Source of the DNA: Haloferula sp. BvORR071
GTDB lineage: Bacteria; Verrucomicrobiota; Verrucomicrobiia; Verrucomicrobiales; Akkermansiaceae
Assembly: GCF_000739615.1 (NCBI RefSeq)
Contig: NZ_BATP01000056.1
Span: forward strand, 1 to 64,000
Length of the DNA: 64,000 bases
Direction: 5' to 3'
A program made the translations under genes and the position numbers. Shown here piece by piece: positions 41,401 to 49,768 of the stretch. Numbering within the stretch: position 1 is the first letter of the stretch; each line of letters starts with the position of its first letter. Below the pieces are notes generated by a model, which was not told the DNA's origin, did not search any database, and saw only the letters and a program-made list of their open reading frames with translations.

Positions 41401-44400
41401 CGTGGATCTGCTGCGAGCCAACCGAGACGACGAAGCCGGTTTGCGGCGAGCCGATGTTGGGGCGCAGGGTCAGGCCACCGCTGCCGATCGCGTCGCCGCT
41501 GGTCTTGGCCAGTTGGAGCCCGCCTTGGCTCACCGTTACGAGGCCGGGCTCGGTGTTGCTGGTATTCCCGGTGAGCCGCAGGGTTCCGGCACCGGTCTTG
41601 ATCAGCGAGCATCCCGCGCTGCCGGAGATCGTCCCGTCGATCGTCAGTCCGTAGGGCAGGATGTTGTGGGTGCCTACCGAGACATTATGCGCCACGCCGC
41701 CCAGATCCAGCTTGCCGCTGAACAGTCCGGCTGCCGTCCCGCCTGCATTTTTCCAGGAAATGTCGTTCGCCAAGGTCAGCATACCGCTGGCACCCATCGA
41801 CAGCTTCGGGCCGAGAACGGATTCCGCGCCGCCGAACTCCAAATAATTCGCCGCGTGGTTCAGGCCGCTCATGTCCAGAGTCCCGTCGCGCACGGCAATC
41901 CCGTCCTTGAAGCCGTTGAGCGTGGGGCCAAGCTGCACCGTGCCGGCGCCGGTCTTGAAAAGGGCTGAGCCTGAGCTTCCGACCATTGATGGAATCTCGA
42001 TATCGCCGCTGCCTCCGAAGCTCAGCGATGAGGTGGCCCCCACGGCAGCGAGTTCCAGTGGGACAGTGTTGTTGTTATTGAAGGTTCCGCCCCCTGTCAG
42101 TTGGACTTGGTTCACCCGCAATCCGTAACCGTGGTCACCGGTTACATTGAGGGTGCCATCTCTCCCCGTGACCTTGGCGATCTCGTGGATGCCTCCGCTT
42201 CCCGAGCCGCCGGGGGCCCGATCCACATGGACTGTGCCCCAACCGCCGGACTCGATGGTGGTGCCAAAGTTCGTGGCGGCATCAGCGGCGAGATCAAGGC
42301 AGGCCGTCGTGGTCGAAGTGCCGTATAATTGCACCGGTCCGGTGGCACTCAGGTTCTGGGGCGACTGAAGCCGCACGGTACCGCTGTAGAGGTAAGTCGG
42401 CGCGGAACCGCGGCCACTGTTATCCACCCCGGGCGCGATGCTCAGGGTGCCATTGCCCGTTTTCCACAAGCGTTCCGCGCCGGCGAGGGGAGACAGGAGC
42501 GATAGTTCCTTGCCTGCTGCCACATCGATCTGGGTGTTTCCCCCGCTCAGTGTGATCTTCCGGGCGCTGGCGAAGCTGCCGTCGATTCCCAAACGTGCTC
42601 CCTGGAGCAAGGTCACGCCGTTGGCCGGGTTTCCCAGCATCGCATCGGAGGCGATGCCCAAGCGGCTGCCATTGTCGATTAGCACACTCGCCGGGCCACC
42701 GCTGCCGAAGCTGTTGCTCGCGTTTGTCAGGACGACTTGGCCCTCACCGGCCGTGTGCAAGGTGCCCGGTCCTGAAATCACGCCCGTGATCGTGGTGATG
42801 GCGTTCGTGGCGGTGCTTCTGAAGATGAGATCGTCCTCCAGGCTGATATTGCCATTCCAAATCAGGCTACCCTGTGAGAGCTCTATCGCGATATCGTTCC
42901 CCCCGCCATTCTTCGTGACCAGTGGATTCGCAATCGTGAGGCCGGGCGAGAAGCTGGCGGCGGTCGTCCCCCCCTCGTTGGTCGAATACAAGGTCAGCGG
43001 TCCGCTGCCGAGGCCGCCAGAGTGGGTCACGGATAGCAGCCCCTTCATCACATCGGTGCCGCCACTGTAGCTATTCGCGCCGTCCAGCGTGAGCAGGTAG
43101 CCCTTCTTGATCACCTTCCGCGGCTGCCCGTCTTCCGTGACCGCATGCAGCTTCAGGCCGCTCAAGTCGAAGGTGATGTCGCCCGCCAGGCTGACGCTGT
43201 CGAACTGCGGCACCGCGTTGCCGCTAGACTGGTTGACGCTAGCAGTCAGCGTCGAGTTCCCCGCGACATGGAGCGACGGGAAGCTGAACAAGGCGCTGAA
43301 GTTCGGATGGCCATTGTCCACGCCGAGGTCGAAACTGCCATTCAAGGTGAGTGCCCCGACGGGCACCGTGACATTCGCGCTGCTGTCGACGCTCAGTCTG
43401 CCGCCACTGGCCGTCAGTGGCAGGCCCGCCAAGGCGTTGAGGTCGCGGACCACCAGATAGCCGCCTTGCACGCTCAGGCCGCCGGGGATGGTCGTGCCTT
43501 GGTTCACCGTCAAGGTCCCGCCCGTGAGCAATACCGGACCGCTGCCAAGTGCGGCGGGAGCATTCAAGACCACCCTGCTGCCGCTGATCGTTGTGCCGCC
43601 GCCGTAGCTGCTGCTGCCATTGATGGACAGACCCAGCGTGCTCACGCTGCCCTCGGTGATGCTGAGCTTGCTGGTCGGTCCACCGCTCACCCCGCCGTTC
43701 AGGATCAATCCGCCGGTGCTATAAATGTCCGCGTTGCCACTCAGGGTCGCATCGCCTTGCAGCAGCAGCGGGTTGGGCAGCCGGAAGCCATAGCCGCTCG
43801 AGTTACCCCCTGCCACGTGCATCGTGGCACCCGGCGCGAGCGTTACGCTCGGAAGCTCGAGGGTCTTGTTCGCTTCATTGACGCCATTGGGATCGGCGGC
43901 GAGACCGGCATTACCCGCCAGACTGATCGCGTTCGGCACGATGAAGGTCTGCGCCGCGCTGGTGCCAGAGCCGCTCGTACGAAAGCGCAGCGTGCTGTCC
44001 GTCATCGTGATCGTGCTGCTTCCGAGCGGATGCTGGACTGCGCTCACCGTGACCGTGGATGCCGCTCCCAGATTCGGGAAGATCAGGCTGACATCCCCTC
44101 CGCCGCTGGCCGCGAAGCTGGATCCCGCCGCCAGCGAGGTCGCCGCAGCGGAAAATGTTAGATTGCCGCTGCCGGTCTTCGTGATGCTGCGGGGCGAGGC
44201 ACCGCCCGCGAGCGCGCCCAGCGTCAGCGTGGCCTGCGGGCCTAAGGACTGATTGCCTACCGCGAACACCGGATTGCCTGTCAGCGTGACGGGCCCGAAC
44301 TTAACATTGGAGTAAGACCCGTTCGGCGGCGGATACGGATGCACGTGTAGCGTGTGGAAGCCTATCGACACCTCGCCGAATTGCGGATCGATGCTCATGT

Positions 44401-45361
44401 AGTTGGCACCACCATCAGCGATGATCTCGCTAGCGTCGCCAGCGAGGATCAGATGGTTTCCCGGGCCGGTGGTAAAGTTGCCGGTGCTGCTGCTACCCCG
44501 CGTGATCAGCGTGGCGTCATGGAGCGTGAGGCTGGCACCGGTCGCCGTTCCCAAGCACTGGGCGCGTTCCACTTCCAGATGCGCGCCCCCGCTCACATAC
44601 CACGAGCCGGCATAAGTGGTGGGGAATGGGATCCGCACCTTGCCCGCGCCACCGATCTCGATCTGCGTGGTCGTGGAGCCGCCGCTCAGATCGCCGAGGC
44701 CATTGCCCAAGGTGAAGACCTCACCCGCGGAAATCGAATCGATATTTACCAGCGCGGCGGCGGGATCGATTGTCACGTTCTCGGTGGTGGCCACGTTGCC
44801 GATACCCGCCAGCGTGCCTCCGTTCAGAAGTTGCAGCGGTCGCTGCAGCGTAATGCCCTCCAGCTCGAGGCGGCCCGACACCGCGCTCGTGCCCGTGCTG
44901 CCGAGCGCGCCGGGATGAGTCAGCCGCAAGCTGCTGCTAGCGCCGACACTTGCCCCCGGAATCGTGTTGCTGCCCTGAAGGACCAGCGAGCCACCGCCCA
45001 ACAACATCAGCACGGAGGGACTGCTGAGCGTGCTGCCGATGCTGACGCTGCGCCCTCCCTGGATTACGACGTTGCTAGCACTGAGATTGAGGCTGCCACC
45101 TCTCAAGGTGTAGTCGCCCGCCACTTGCAAGCTGCGTGCGGATTCAGCGGCCGCCAGCGTGATCGTGCCTCCCGGGCTCGCGAGCAGGAAGGCATCCGTG
45201 TTGGCATCCGGCTCCCCCCCGTTCCAGTTCGCGGGTGTGGACCACAGGCTGTCAGCGCTTGAGTTATTCCAAGTCGTCGCGCTCCACGCGGGACTGACCG
45301 CCGCCGCGAGCATCAGGGACACTCTCGTAACATCGCAAACCGGGAAAAATCGATACCTCAT
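38462..45361 (-). CDS. Giant secreted autotransporter-associated beta-strand repeat protein
   Basis: The 2299-aa protein has a signal peptide (RVSLMLAAAVSPAWSATTWN) and more than 1900 residues of Gly/Ser/Thr/Asn-rich beta repeats, with many copies of IxKTGxGTLxL and NSYSGATxIxxGxL (KTGAGTLRLTG, KTGDGRLKLAA, RGFLEIADPSSLG). These should form a long right-handed beta helix at the cell surface. Near the C-terminus are a CARDB/DUF11-like domain (LTYTLGNAGPAAVTGAIF) and a short terminal domain (YRVEGSADLSNWTALEEF then FFRIRIVP) seen in secreted Verrucomicrobiota proteins. No outer-membrane barrel is present, so export must use another anchor. It may act in adhesion or as a surface layer. Confidence 0.88.
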   Translation of the reverse strand: MRYRFFPVCDVTRVSLMLAAAVSPAWSATTWNNSSADSLWSTPANWNGGEPDANTDAFLLASPGGTITLAAAESARSLQVAGDYTLRGGSLNLSASNVVIQGGRSVSIGSTLSSPSVLMLLGGGSLVLQGSNTIPGASVGASSSLRLTHPGALGSTGTSAVSGRLELEGITLQRPLQLLNGGTLAGIGNVATTENVTIDPAAALVNIDSISAGEVFTLGNGLGDLSGGSTTTQIEIGGAGKVRIPFPTTYAGSWYVSGGAHLEVERAQCLGTATGASLTLHDATLITRGSSSTGNFTTGPGNHLILAGDASEIIADGGANYMSIDPQFGEVSIGFHTLHVHPYPPPNGSYSNVKFGPVTLTGNPVFAVGNQSLGPQATLTLGALAGGASPRSITKTGSGNLTFSAAATSLAAGSSFAASGGGDVSLIFPNLGAASTVTVSAVQHPLGSSTITMTDSTLRFRTSGSGTSAAQTFIVPNAISLAGNAGLAADPNGVNEANKTLELPSVTLAPGATMHVAGGNSSGYGFRLPNPLLLQGDATLSGNADIYSTGGLILNGGVSGGPTSKLSITEGSVSTLGLSINGSSSYGGGTTISGSRVVLNAPAALGSGPVLLTGGTLTVNQGTTIPGGLSVQGGYLVVRDLNALAGLPLTASGGRLSVDSSANVTVPVGALTLNGSFDLGVDNGHPNFSALFSFPSLHVAGNSTLTASVNQSSGNAVPQFDSVSLAGDITFDLSGLKLHAVTEDGQPRKVIKKGYLLTLDGANSYSGGTDVMKGLLSVTHSGGLGSGPLTLYSTNEGGTTAASFSPGLTIANPLVTKNGGGNDIAIELSQGSLIWNGNISLEDDLIFRSTATNAITTITGVISGPGTLHTAGEGQVVLTNASNSFGSGGPASVLIDNGSRLGIASDAMLGNPANGVTLLQGARLGIDGSFASARKITLSGGNTQIDVAAGKELSLLSPLAGAERLWKTGNGTLSIAPGVDNSGRGSAPTYLYSGTVRLQSPQNLSATGPVQLYGTSTTTACLDLAADAATNFGTTIESGGWGTVHVDRAPGGSGSGGIHEIAKVTGRDGTLNVTGDHGYGLRVNQVQLTGGGTFNNNNTVPLELAAVGATSSLSFGGSGDIEIPSMVGSSGSALFKTGAGTVQLGPTLNGFKDGIAVRDGTLDMSGLNHAANYLEFGGAESVLGPKLSMGASGMLTLANDISWKNAGGTAAGLFSGKLDLGGVAHNVSVGTHNILPYGLTIDGTISGSAGCSLIKTGAGTLRLTGNTSNTEPGLVTVSQGGLQLAKTSGDAIGSGGLTLRPNIGSPQTGFVVSVGSQQIHDSAAVTVDSTFQATVDLAGFTETIGNLTITQAHSSQSSSGAIVRTGANGILVMNGNISLNNNFSSPQLFNERRVVITGSGTITGFSTSDGTLDLGGAARTIRVATTVTDGNVDRCDASIETKIINGSIIKTGPRRLYLTNPANSFAGGIQINEGIVRAAGGGNCLGNGPVVLANAAGVAAGIDFNSNFPSSPVPNNITIGGAGTSGLSYSGPVFSTLELSGGITLQKTLAVEVTNGTTSKTRTATLALSGTINDGASTFALQKTGDGRLKLAAGNSYSGATVIKRGFLEIADPSSLGDGNLPLSIDGGCLLTTTPLALARNVAFTVNGGAIRSDAVDGTTFSGSLDWGSGASACFGTGATIVTGSTSGTGSLLLGFPTNFASTTSVQVADHGTGHRLALRGSASLPAGKLGFDRGAVLELGNADFTRSLGTGAGQFEIASDIGGGWAAYGADRTVSVGGAGTALTWGQAAPAFLNKSGTVGGLYLGSSSGTHTLTLANGLELHNGAAAASQLCKLFVNDGPAAIDAKLAGNLTVTDPLKSATLEINGAGALELAAENSGAITVIQKGAGTTRFTSERFAIMSLEQGKWLFLDGPGSTLTAIQSLTVAAGSQLDVSGSVEDLGILGTGALKVDGTITGSIRAPELTEGHGLIEGSVTLPAGILKPTTGGTLQITGALTLGANLKWNGQGPLAGSQHPQVKVDAGISIAPGSHFDVSAASGFALGQSYLVLLNGAGPISGTFQDLPEGALIPLPGGALALQVTYQANGDGQATGNDFGFTVVADPGASDRTLGVAGPVAVGFGEEIALTYTLGNAGPAAVTGAIFEGIVPAGANLLGSTPAGTLNQQTLTVPLSDMPAGGNATVTIRFQAGNQRGALATGGTFKGTSADPDGSDPMVTRVVAILPGGANGKLALSGFSQSSSGNRVDLSIETITGVKYRVEGSADLSNWTALEEFVGTGGSMTRPMPVDAWKKFFRIRIVP

Positions 45362-45527
45362 TGGAGGCCCCGGAGCTATCAGCAGCTAGGGAGGGGGAGA
45401 AGTCGTAACTTCCCGTATCCCCCGGGCCATCGTGAAGGCCCCGTGAATTTTCCGAGGAGTGATGTCTTCGCGCCGGCACTGCTGCGATCTTCATGTGACA
45501 GATCCCTCAGAGTCGTAGTGCCAGTCG

Positions 45528-46274
45528 CTACTCTTCCTTCAATCCCGCCTCTTGCTTCTGCCGCGCGATCTCTGCGGTCACCTCGCTCGAGCTGCGGCCT
45601 CTCAAAATCAGTATCTTCACATACGCCGCCTCGATCGCGGCCTCCCCGGCGTTCTTGCCCGTGCGTGCGTGGTAGCGATAGATCGTGGAGACCGCGCGGC
45701 GATGGGTCGCCTCGGCATCATCCAGCCGGCCTTGCTTCGCCAGCAACTCGGCCAAGCGCGAATACTGGAGCGCCACGAAGGCCTCCCTGTCCGCCATCGC
45801 CGGATCATCGCGGATCTGCTTCTCCGCGATCGAAATCGAGCGCCGCAGCGCGATCTCCGCCTCGGTCGACTTGCCCTCCGCGCTCAGCAAGACCGCCAGC
45901 GCGTCCAGACTGGCGATCAGCGAGGGATCTTCGCGCCCCACCGTGCTCTCCAGCACCAGCACGATCCGCTGCCGGACCTGCTCCGCCAGTGCCAGATCAC
46001 TGCGCGTCTCCAGCGCCTTCGCCACGGTCGCCAGATTCACCGACTCCAGCATGGCCACCTCCTTGCTCACCGGCATCGGCGCATCCACCGCCTGCTGGAT
46101 CACCGGAATCGCGCCTTCGTAATCCCGCATCGCCATCCGCTCCATCGCCGCGGTGGCATAATCTTTCCCAATCTCGGCCCCCGGCTGATTGCGATAAGCA
46201 CGCACTCCCGCCCACACCAAAAGCCCGGCCACGGGGAGAATCAACCACTGCAACTGCAAGCGCTTCTTTGCCAT
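45528..46274 (-). CDS. Membrane-anchored tetratricopeptide-like protein
   Basis: The start at ATG 46274 gives MAKKRLQLQWLILPVAGLLV, an N-terminal anchor, and 248 aa. Helix pairs follow with TPR spacing: AMERMAMRDYEGAIPVIQQA, LALAEQVRQRIVLVLES, TEAEIALRRSISIAEKQ, RLDDAEATHRRAVSTIYRYH. This is a protein-interaction scaffold, probably facing the periplasm. It is the last of three minus-strand genes here (Sel1-repeat, helical-repeat, TPR), all membrane-anchored or exported repeat proteins, but the spacers (82 and 129 bp) leave the operon question open. Confidence 0.75.
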   Translation of the reverse strand: MAKKRLQLQWLILPVAGLLVWAGVRAYRNQPGAEIGKDYATAAMERMAMRDYEGAIPVIQQAVDAPMPVSKEVAMLESVNLATVAKALETRSDLALAEQVRQRIVLVLESTVGREDPSLIASLDALAVLLSAEGKSTEAEIALRRSISIAEKQIRDDPAMADREAFVALQYSRLAELLAKQGRLDDAEATHRRAVSTIYRYHARTGKNAGEAAIEAAYVKILILRGRSSSEVTAEIARQKQEAGLKEE

Positions 46275-46356
46275 TGAACTGACCCAAGCCAAACACGAAC
46301 CCGCCCATCCGGCGAGCGAGAATGGCGTATCGATTCACGCCCATGCGGTTTCCCTG

Positions 46357-47574
46357 TTAGCGCGCTTCTATCGCCTGCCGGATCTCCTCCATCTGGCTTT
46401 CCGTGAGATTCCAGGAGGGCGTGCCGTTCTTCACCGCCTCGAAGGCCTTGGGCCCATGCAGTCCCTTCAGGATGCCGATGCGCTGCTCCATCGGCAGATC
46501 CGATATCAGTGAAGCGATCCCGAATTGTCCGTTGCCCCGTTCCACTCCGAGTTGCAGGGTCTCCCGCATCCATGCTGAGGATTCTTCCGGCGTGGCTCCC
46601 TCGCGGAGGAGGTCGCGGAGGCCCGGCATATTCACCGCGCCCGCAGCGAGGATGAAGTTCCCTCGCTCGCCTTCTTCCAGGCCACGCAGCACACCGAGAG
46701 TCCATTCCTCGGTCGCCGCTCTTCCCTTCTCTTGCGAGATCGCGCCTCTCATCTCGCTCCACGCGTCACGGATATCCTCCGCCGTCTTCGCGCGATTGAT
46801 GACGTAGTCGAGCGCGGCCTCCGGGTCCGTCTTGGTCCAAGCGGCGATGACCCCGGTAGGATTGATCGGCCGCGCCATGCTGCTTCCCAACTCCCGGTCC
46901 ATTGCTTGTTGCAGTGCAAGGAAGTCGGTGCCGGGTCCGGGGTCCGCCTGGACGCCCATGAACGAATTCACGGAATCCTTCGCAAGCGGGAACCTCTTCC
47001 AGAACTCCACGAACTTCTCGGGACTCTGCGAGAGACTCTCCTTGGATAGATTCTGCACTAGGGTCATCAGTCTCCCGTCCCTGATCGCCCAGCCAAACTC
47101 ACCGTTGGATACCAGGCAATCGTAGGCACGATGCGGGTCGCTTTCCGCCAGTGATCCGGCGATTGCCGTGATGATGAACTGGCGTGTCGCCGGCTGCTGG
47201 ATGCTGTTTGCCCAGCTCCATGCGGAATCGAAATCCTCGGCCACCCAGGCATCGATCAGCGCCCATGCCTTGTTCACCGTCGCACTATCGAGACCGCCGA
47301 TTCCATAGGAATCAAACCACGCTTCGATCGATGGCCCCAGATCCTTGCGTGGGATCTCATGAGCCATCGCTCCCATGTCTGAGAAGGGGCGATCATCCAG
47401 CTTCGTGCCCCAGTTCTTCCTGCCGGCGTTCCGTTCGGGTGGTGCTGGCGGATTCGTCGCGCCCGCACCCGTGGAGGACGATGCTTGCACGGGATGAGAC
47501 ATGGACGCCCTCCCGGAAAACCATCCAGTGGCCAAGGCTCCCAATACGACAAGACTCCACCAACGCGACTTCAT
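46357..47574 (-). CDS. Membrane-anchored helical-repeat protein, family member 3
   Basis: The start at ATG 47574 gives MKSRWWSLVVLGALATGWFS, an anchor helix, and 405 aa; the longer frame adds a non-hydrophobic leader. After a Gly/Asn-rich linker the body is all-helical with the family repeat: AWSWANSIQQPATRQFIITA, IAGSLAESDPHRAYDCLVSN. It lacks recognisable active-site motifs. This is the only member in the window not sitting beside another. Its neighbours are a TPR and a Sel1 protein, consistent with a general role in protein scaffolding at the membrane. Confidence 0.7.
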   Translation of the reverse strand: MKSRWWSLVVLGALATGWFSGRASMSHPVQASSSTGAGATNPPAPPERNAGRKNWGTKLDDRPFSDMGAMAHEIPRKDLGPSIEAWFDSYGIGGLDSATVNKAWALIDAWVAEDFDSAWSWANSIQQPATRQFIITAIAGSLAESDPHRAYDCLVSNGEFGWAIRDGRLMTLVQNLSKESLSQSPEKFVEFWKRFPLAKDSVNSFMGVQADPGPGTDFLALQQAMDRELGSSMARPINPTGVIAAWTKTDPEAALDYVINRAKTAEDIRDAWSEMRGAISQEKGRAATEEWTLGVLRGLEEGERGNFILAAGAVNMPGLRDLLREGATPEESSAWMRETLQLGVERGNGQFGIASLISDLPMEQRIGILKGLHGPKAFEAVKNGTPSWNLTESQMEEIRQAIEAR

Positions 47575-47703
47575 CCATGGGATGCCTAGCCTAACTCTGG
47601 ATGCGTCCCCAACCCTATTCTTCGGGGAACTGCGATCATGTCCTTTCCGAGTCGTGGCATGGAAGGCGGCCTGCTTCGGGGGATCTGGTGGCATTCATAC
47701 CCC

Positions 47704-49353
47704 TCACGGCAGCACCGGCGCCACCACCCTCCGCAGCTCCTGTAGCAGCGCCGCATCCGCACCTTTCTTCTTTAACTCCGCCATCATCCCGGGATCCACC
47801 AGGCCCGAGTAACCGCGCTTCCTCAGCTCCGCCACGATCTCCACCGCTGCCACCTTCGCGTCCAGATCCTGCTCGATCTCCTCGCGCGTCATCGGCTTCA
47901 CCGTCACCGCCACTGGCCTCGGCCTCGCGCTTTCTTCTTTCTTGAGCATGGCCAGTGCCGACACCGAACTCGGATCGCCCAAATCGGCTCCCGTCTGCAG
48001 CCAAAACTCCGCCGCATTCAAATCCACCGGCACACCCTTGCCATCCCGGTAAGCCAGGCCCAGCGCGTGCAGCGAGGGACCATAGCCTTGGTTCGCGGCC
48101 TTGCGATACCACGCCACCGATTCCTCCGCGTTTGGAGTCGTTCCGCGCCCCTCGCTGGCCAATGCCCAGCCCAGATTGTGCTGCGCCATCGCCACGCCTT
48201 GCTCGGCGGCCTTCCGCCACCAGCTCACCGCTTCGTGCAGCTCCTTCTTCACGCCATGGCCGCCGTAGTAGAAGAGACCCATGTAGGCTTCCGCCATTGG
48301 ATTGCCCTGCGCCACCGACTTGCGGGTGAGATCCAGCGCTTTGACCAGATCCACCGGCCCCCCTTGGCCATTGTAGTAGATCATCGCCAGCTCCACCTGC
48401 GCCTGCGCATCACCGCGGGCCGCGGATTGCTCCAGCCTCGCGACCGGATAGCGTTGCTGCAGGGCCTTCAATTCCAGCTTCTTTGCTTGGGCCTGCTGGT
48501 TCCCGTTTGCCGCCGCCTTCGCATACCACACTGCGGCTTCGGCGGGATCCGTCTTCTCTAACAAATTGGCATAGTAGATCCCCGCCTTCGGATGATCTTG
48601 CTCCGCCGCCCGGCGCAACCACTGCGCCGCTTCAACAGGCTTCTCCCCGCCATCGCTGCCGGTAAGCAAGTCGTAGCCGAGACAGAATTGCGCCTCTGCG
48701 TTCCCACTCGTGGCCGCCCTTTCCAGGATCTCCCTGCGGCTCAGCCGCCGGTATTGCCGTGCCTCCACTTCCTCCGCTGCCGCCACGCTACCCAGATCCG
48801 CCGCCTCGACCATGCTGTCCCGCGCCTCCCACGGCTGCTTCGTCGTGCCGAAGCCAAACTCGCGGCTGATCGCGAGATTGTAGAGCCCCTCCGCGTTCCT
48901 CAGCGCTGCCGCCGCGGCGAAGAGCTTGGCAGCCTGCGCCGGCTCCTGCTCCACCCCGCTGCCGCGCGCGTAGCAGACCCCCAGATCGACCATTGCCTCC
49001 GCATCCTTTTGCAGGGCGGCGGCCTCCAGCCACGGGATCGCTGCCGCCGCATCCTTCTCCACCCCGTAGCCCTGCAGCCACATCATCCCGTAGCGGTGCT
49101 GCGCCGCCGGCTCTCCGGCCTCCGCCTCATTCTTGATGCGCCGCACCAGGGCAGGGGATTTTCCATCCTTCAGCCGCCAATCCGCCCGCGCCCCCGGCGA
49201 GTCCACGAGCTTATCCGCCGCCCGCTGCTCATCCGCAGTGAGCGCCCGCAGTGGCGGCACCAACAGCACCGCAAACACGAGCGTCACCAACGAGGACACC
49301 ACGCGCGCCGGGGCGCGCCCACACGTATGAGAACAAGAACACAGAGATTTCAT
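47704..49353 (-). CDS. Exported Sel1-repeat protein
   Basis: The start at ATG 49353 places a signal peptide (ARVVSSLVTLVFAVLLVPPL) near the N-terminus and gives 549 aa. At least eight Sel1-like repeats follow, for example AQHRYGMMWLQGYGVEKDAA, AMVDLGVCYARGSGVEQEPA, AYMGLFYYGGHGVKKELHEA and SLHALGLAYRDGKGVPVDLN. Sel1 repeats form alpha-solenoids that bind other proteins, often in envelope stress or signalling. A C-terminal helical tail (EEIEQDLDAKVAAVEIVAEL) is outside the repeats. The partner is unknown. Confidence 0.85.
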   Translation of the reverse strand: MKSLCSCSHTCGRAPARVVSSLVTLVFAVLLVPPLRALTADEQRAADKLVDSPGARADWRLKDGKSPALVRRIKNEAEAGEPAAQHRYGMMWLQGYGVEKDAAAAIPWLEAAALQKDAEAMVDLGVCYARGSGVEQEPAQAAKLFAAAAALRNAEGLYNLAISREFGFGTTKQPWEARDSMVEAADLGSVAAAEEVEARQYRRLSRREILERAATSGNAEAQFCLGYDLLTGSDGGEKPVEAAQWLRRAAEQDHPKAGIYYANLLEKTDPAEAAVWYAKAAANGNQQAQAKKLELKALQQRYPVARLEQSAARGDAQAQVELAMIYYNGQGGPVDLVKALDLTRKSVAQGNPMAEAYMGLFYYGGHGVKKELHEAVSWWRKAAEQGVAMAQHNLGWALASEGRGTTPNAEESVAWYRKAANQGYGPSLHALGLAYRDGKGVPVDLNAAEFWLQTGADLGDPSSVSALAMLKKEESARPRPVAVTVKPMTREEIEQDLDAKVAAVEIVAELRKRGYSGLVDPGMMAELKKKGADAALLQELRRVVAPVLP

Positions 49354-49768
49354 CACCGGGGGATGATTGGAGTTCCGGCGTCCCGAAATGGGGAATGGGG
49401 GACGAGACGCCAATTGACTTAAACCACTCGATTCGCCTCTCCGCAATGTCCATTTGCAGGGCCACTGATGCGCCCAACAACGGACCGCCCCGCTTGGACA
49501 GACGGGTGAGCCAAGCATCACTGCCCGCCACATGCCTGCCCGCCGGGGGCGCGGAGGCTCTGCCTCGCAGAACGGCCGCTCCAAGCGCTCAGCATGAAAG
49601 GCCCCCAACCGCGCCACGGCTCTATCGATTCATCGCGTGAACTGATGTCTGCCGTTGCGGTCGCTTCTGCGGGCCGGGTGGCTCCGCGCTCCCAGGAAAA
49701 GCATCCCCGGATACAAGCGCTCCTGCCTTTCATCCGTGCCCATCCGTGTAAATCCGTGGTTCAAATCT
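49354..49768. repeat. Gene-free spacer with dispersed repeats
   Basis: Family C is at about 49731-49766 (ctttcatccgtgcccatccg, then tgtaaatccgtggttcaaat). A second element at about 49548-49580 (cgcggaggctctgcctcgca, then gaacggccgct) recalls pieces of the 241-bp repeat. No gene is supported. Confidence 0.55.

Noticed and set aside
43145-44161. 338-aa forward frame opposite the giant surface protein, one of several there
   Set aside because: Shadow of the beta-strand repeats; Ala/Arg/Gln-rich with no domain.
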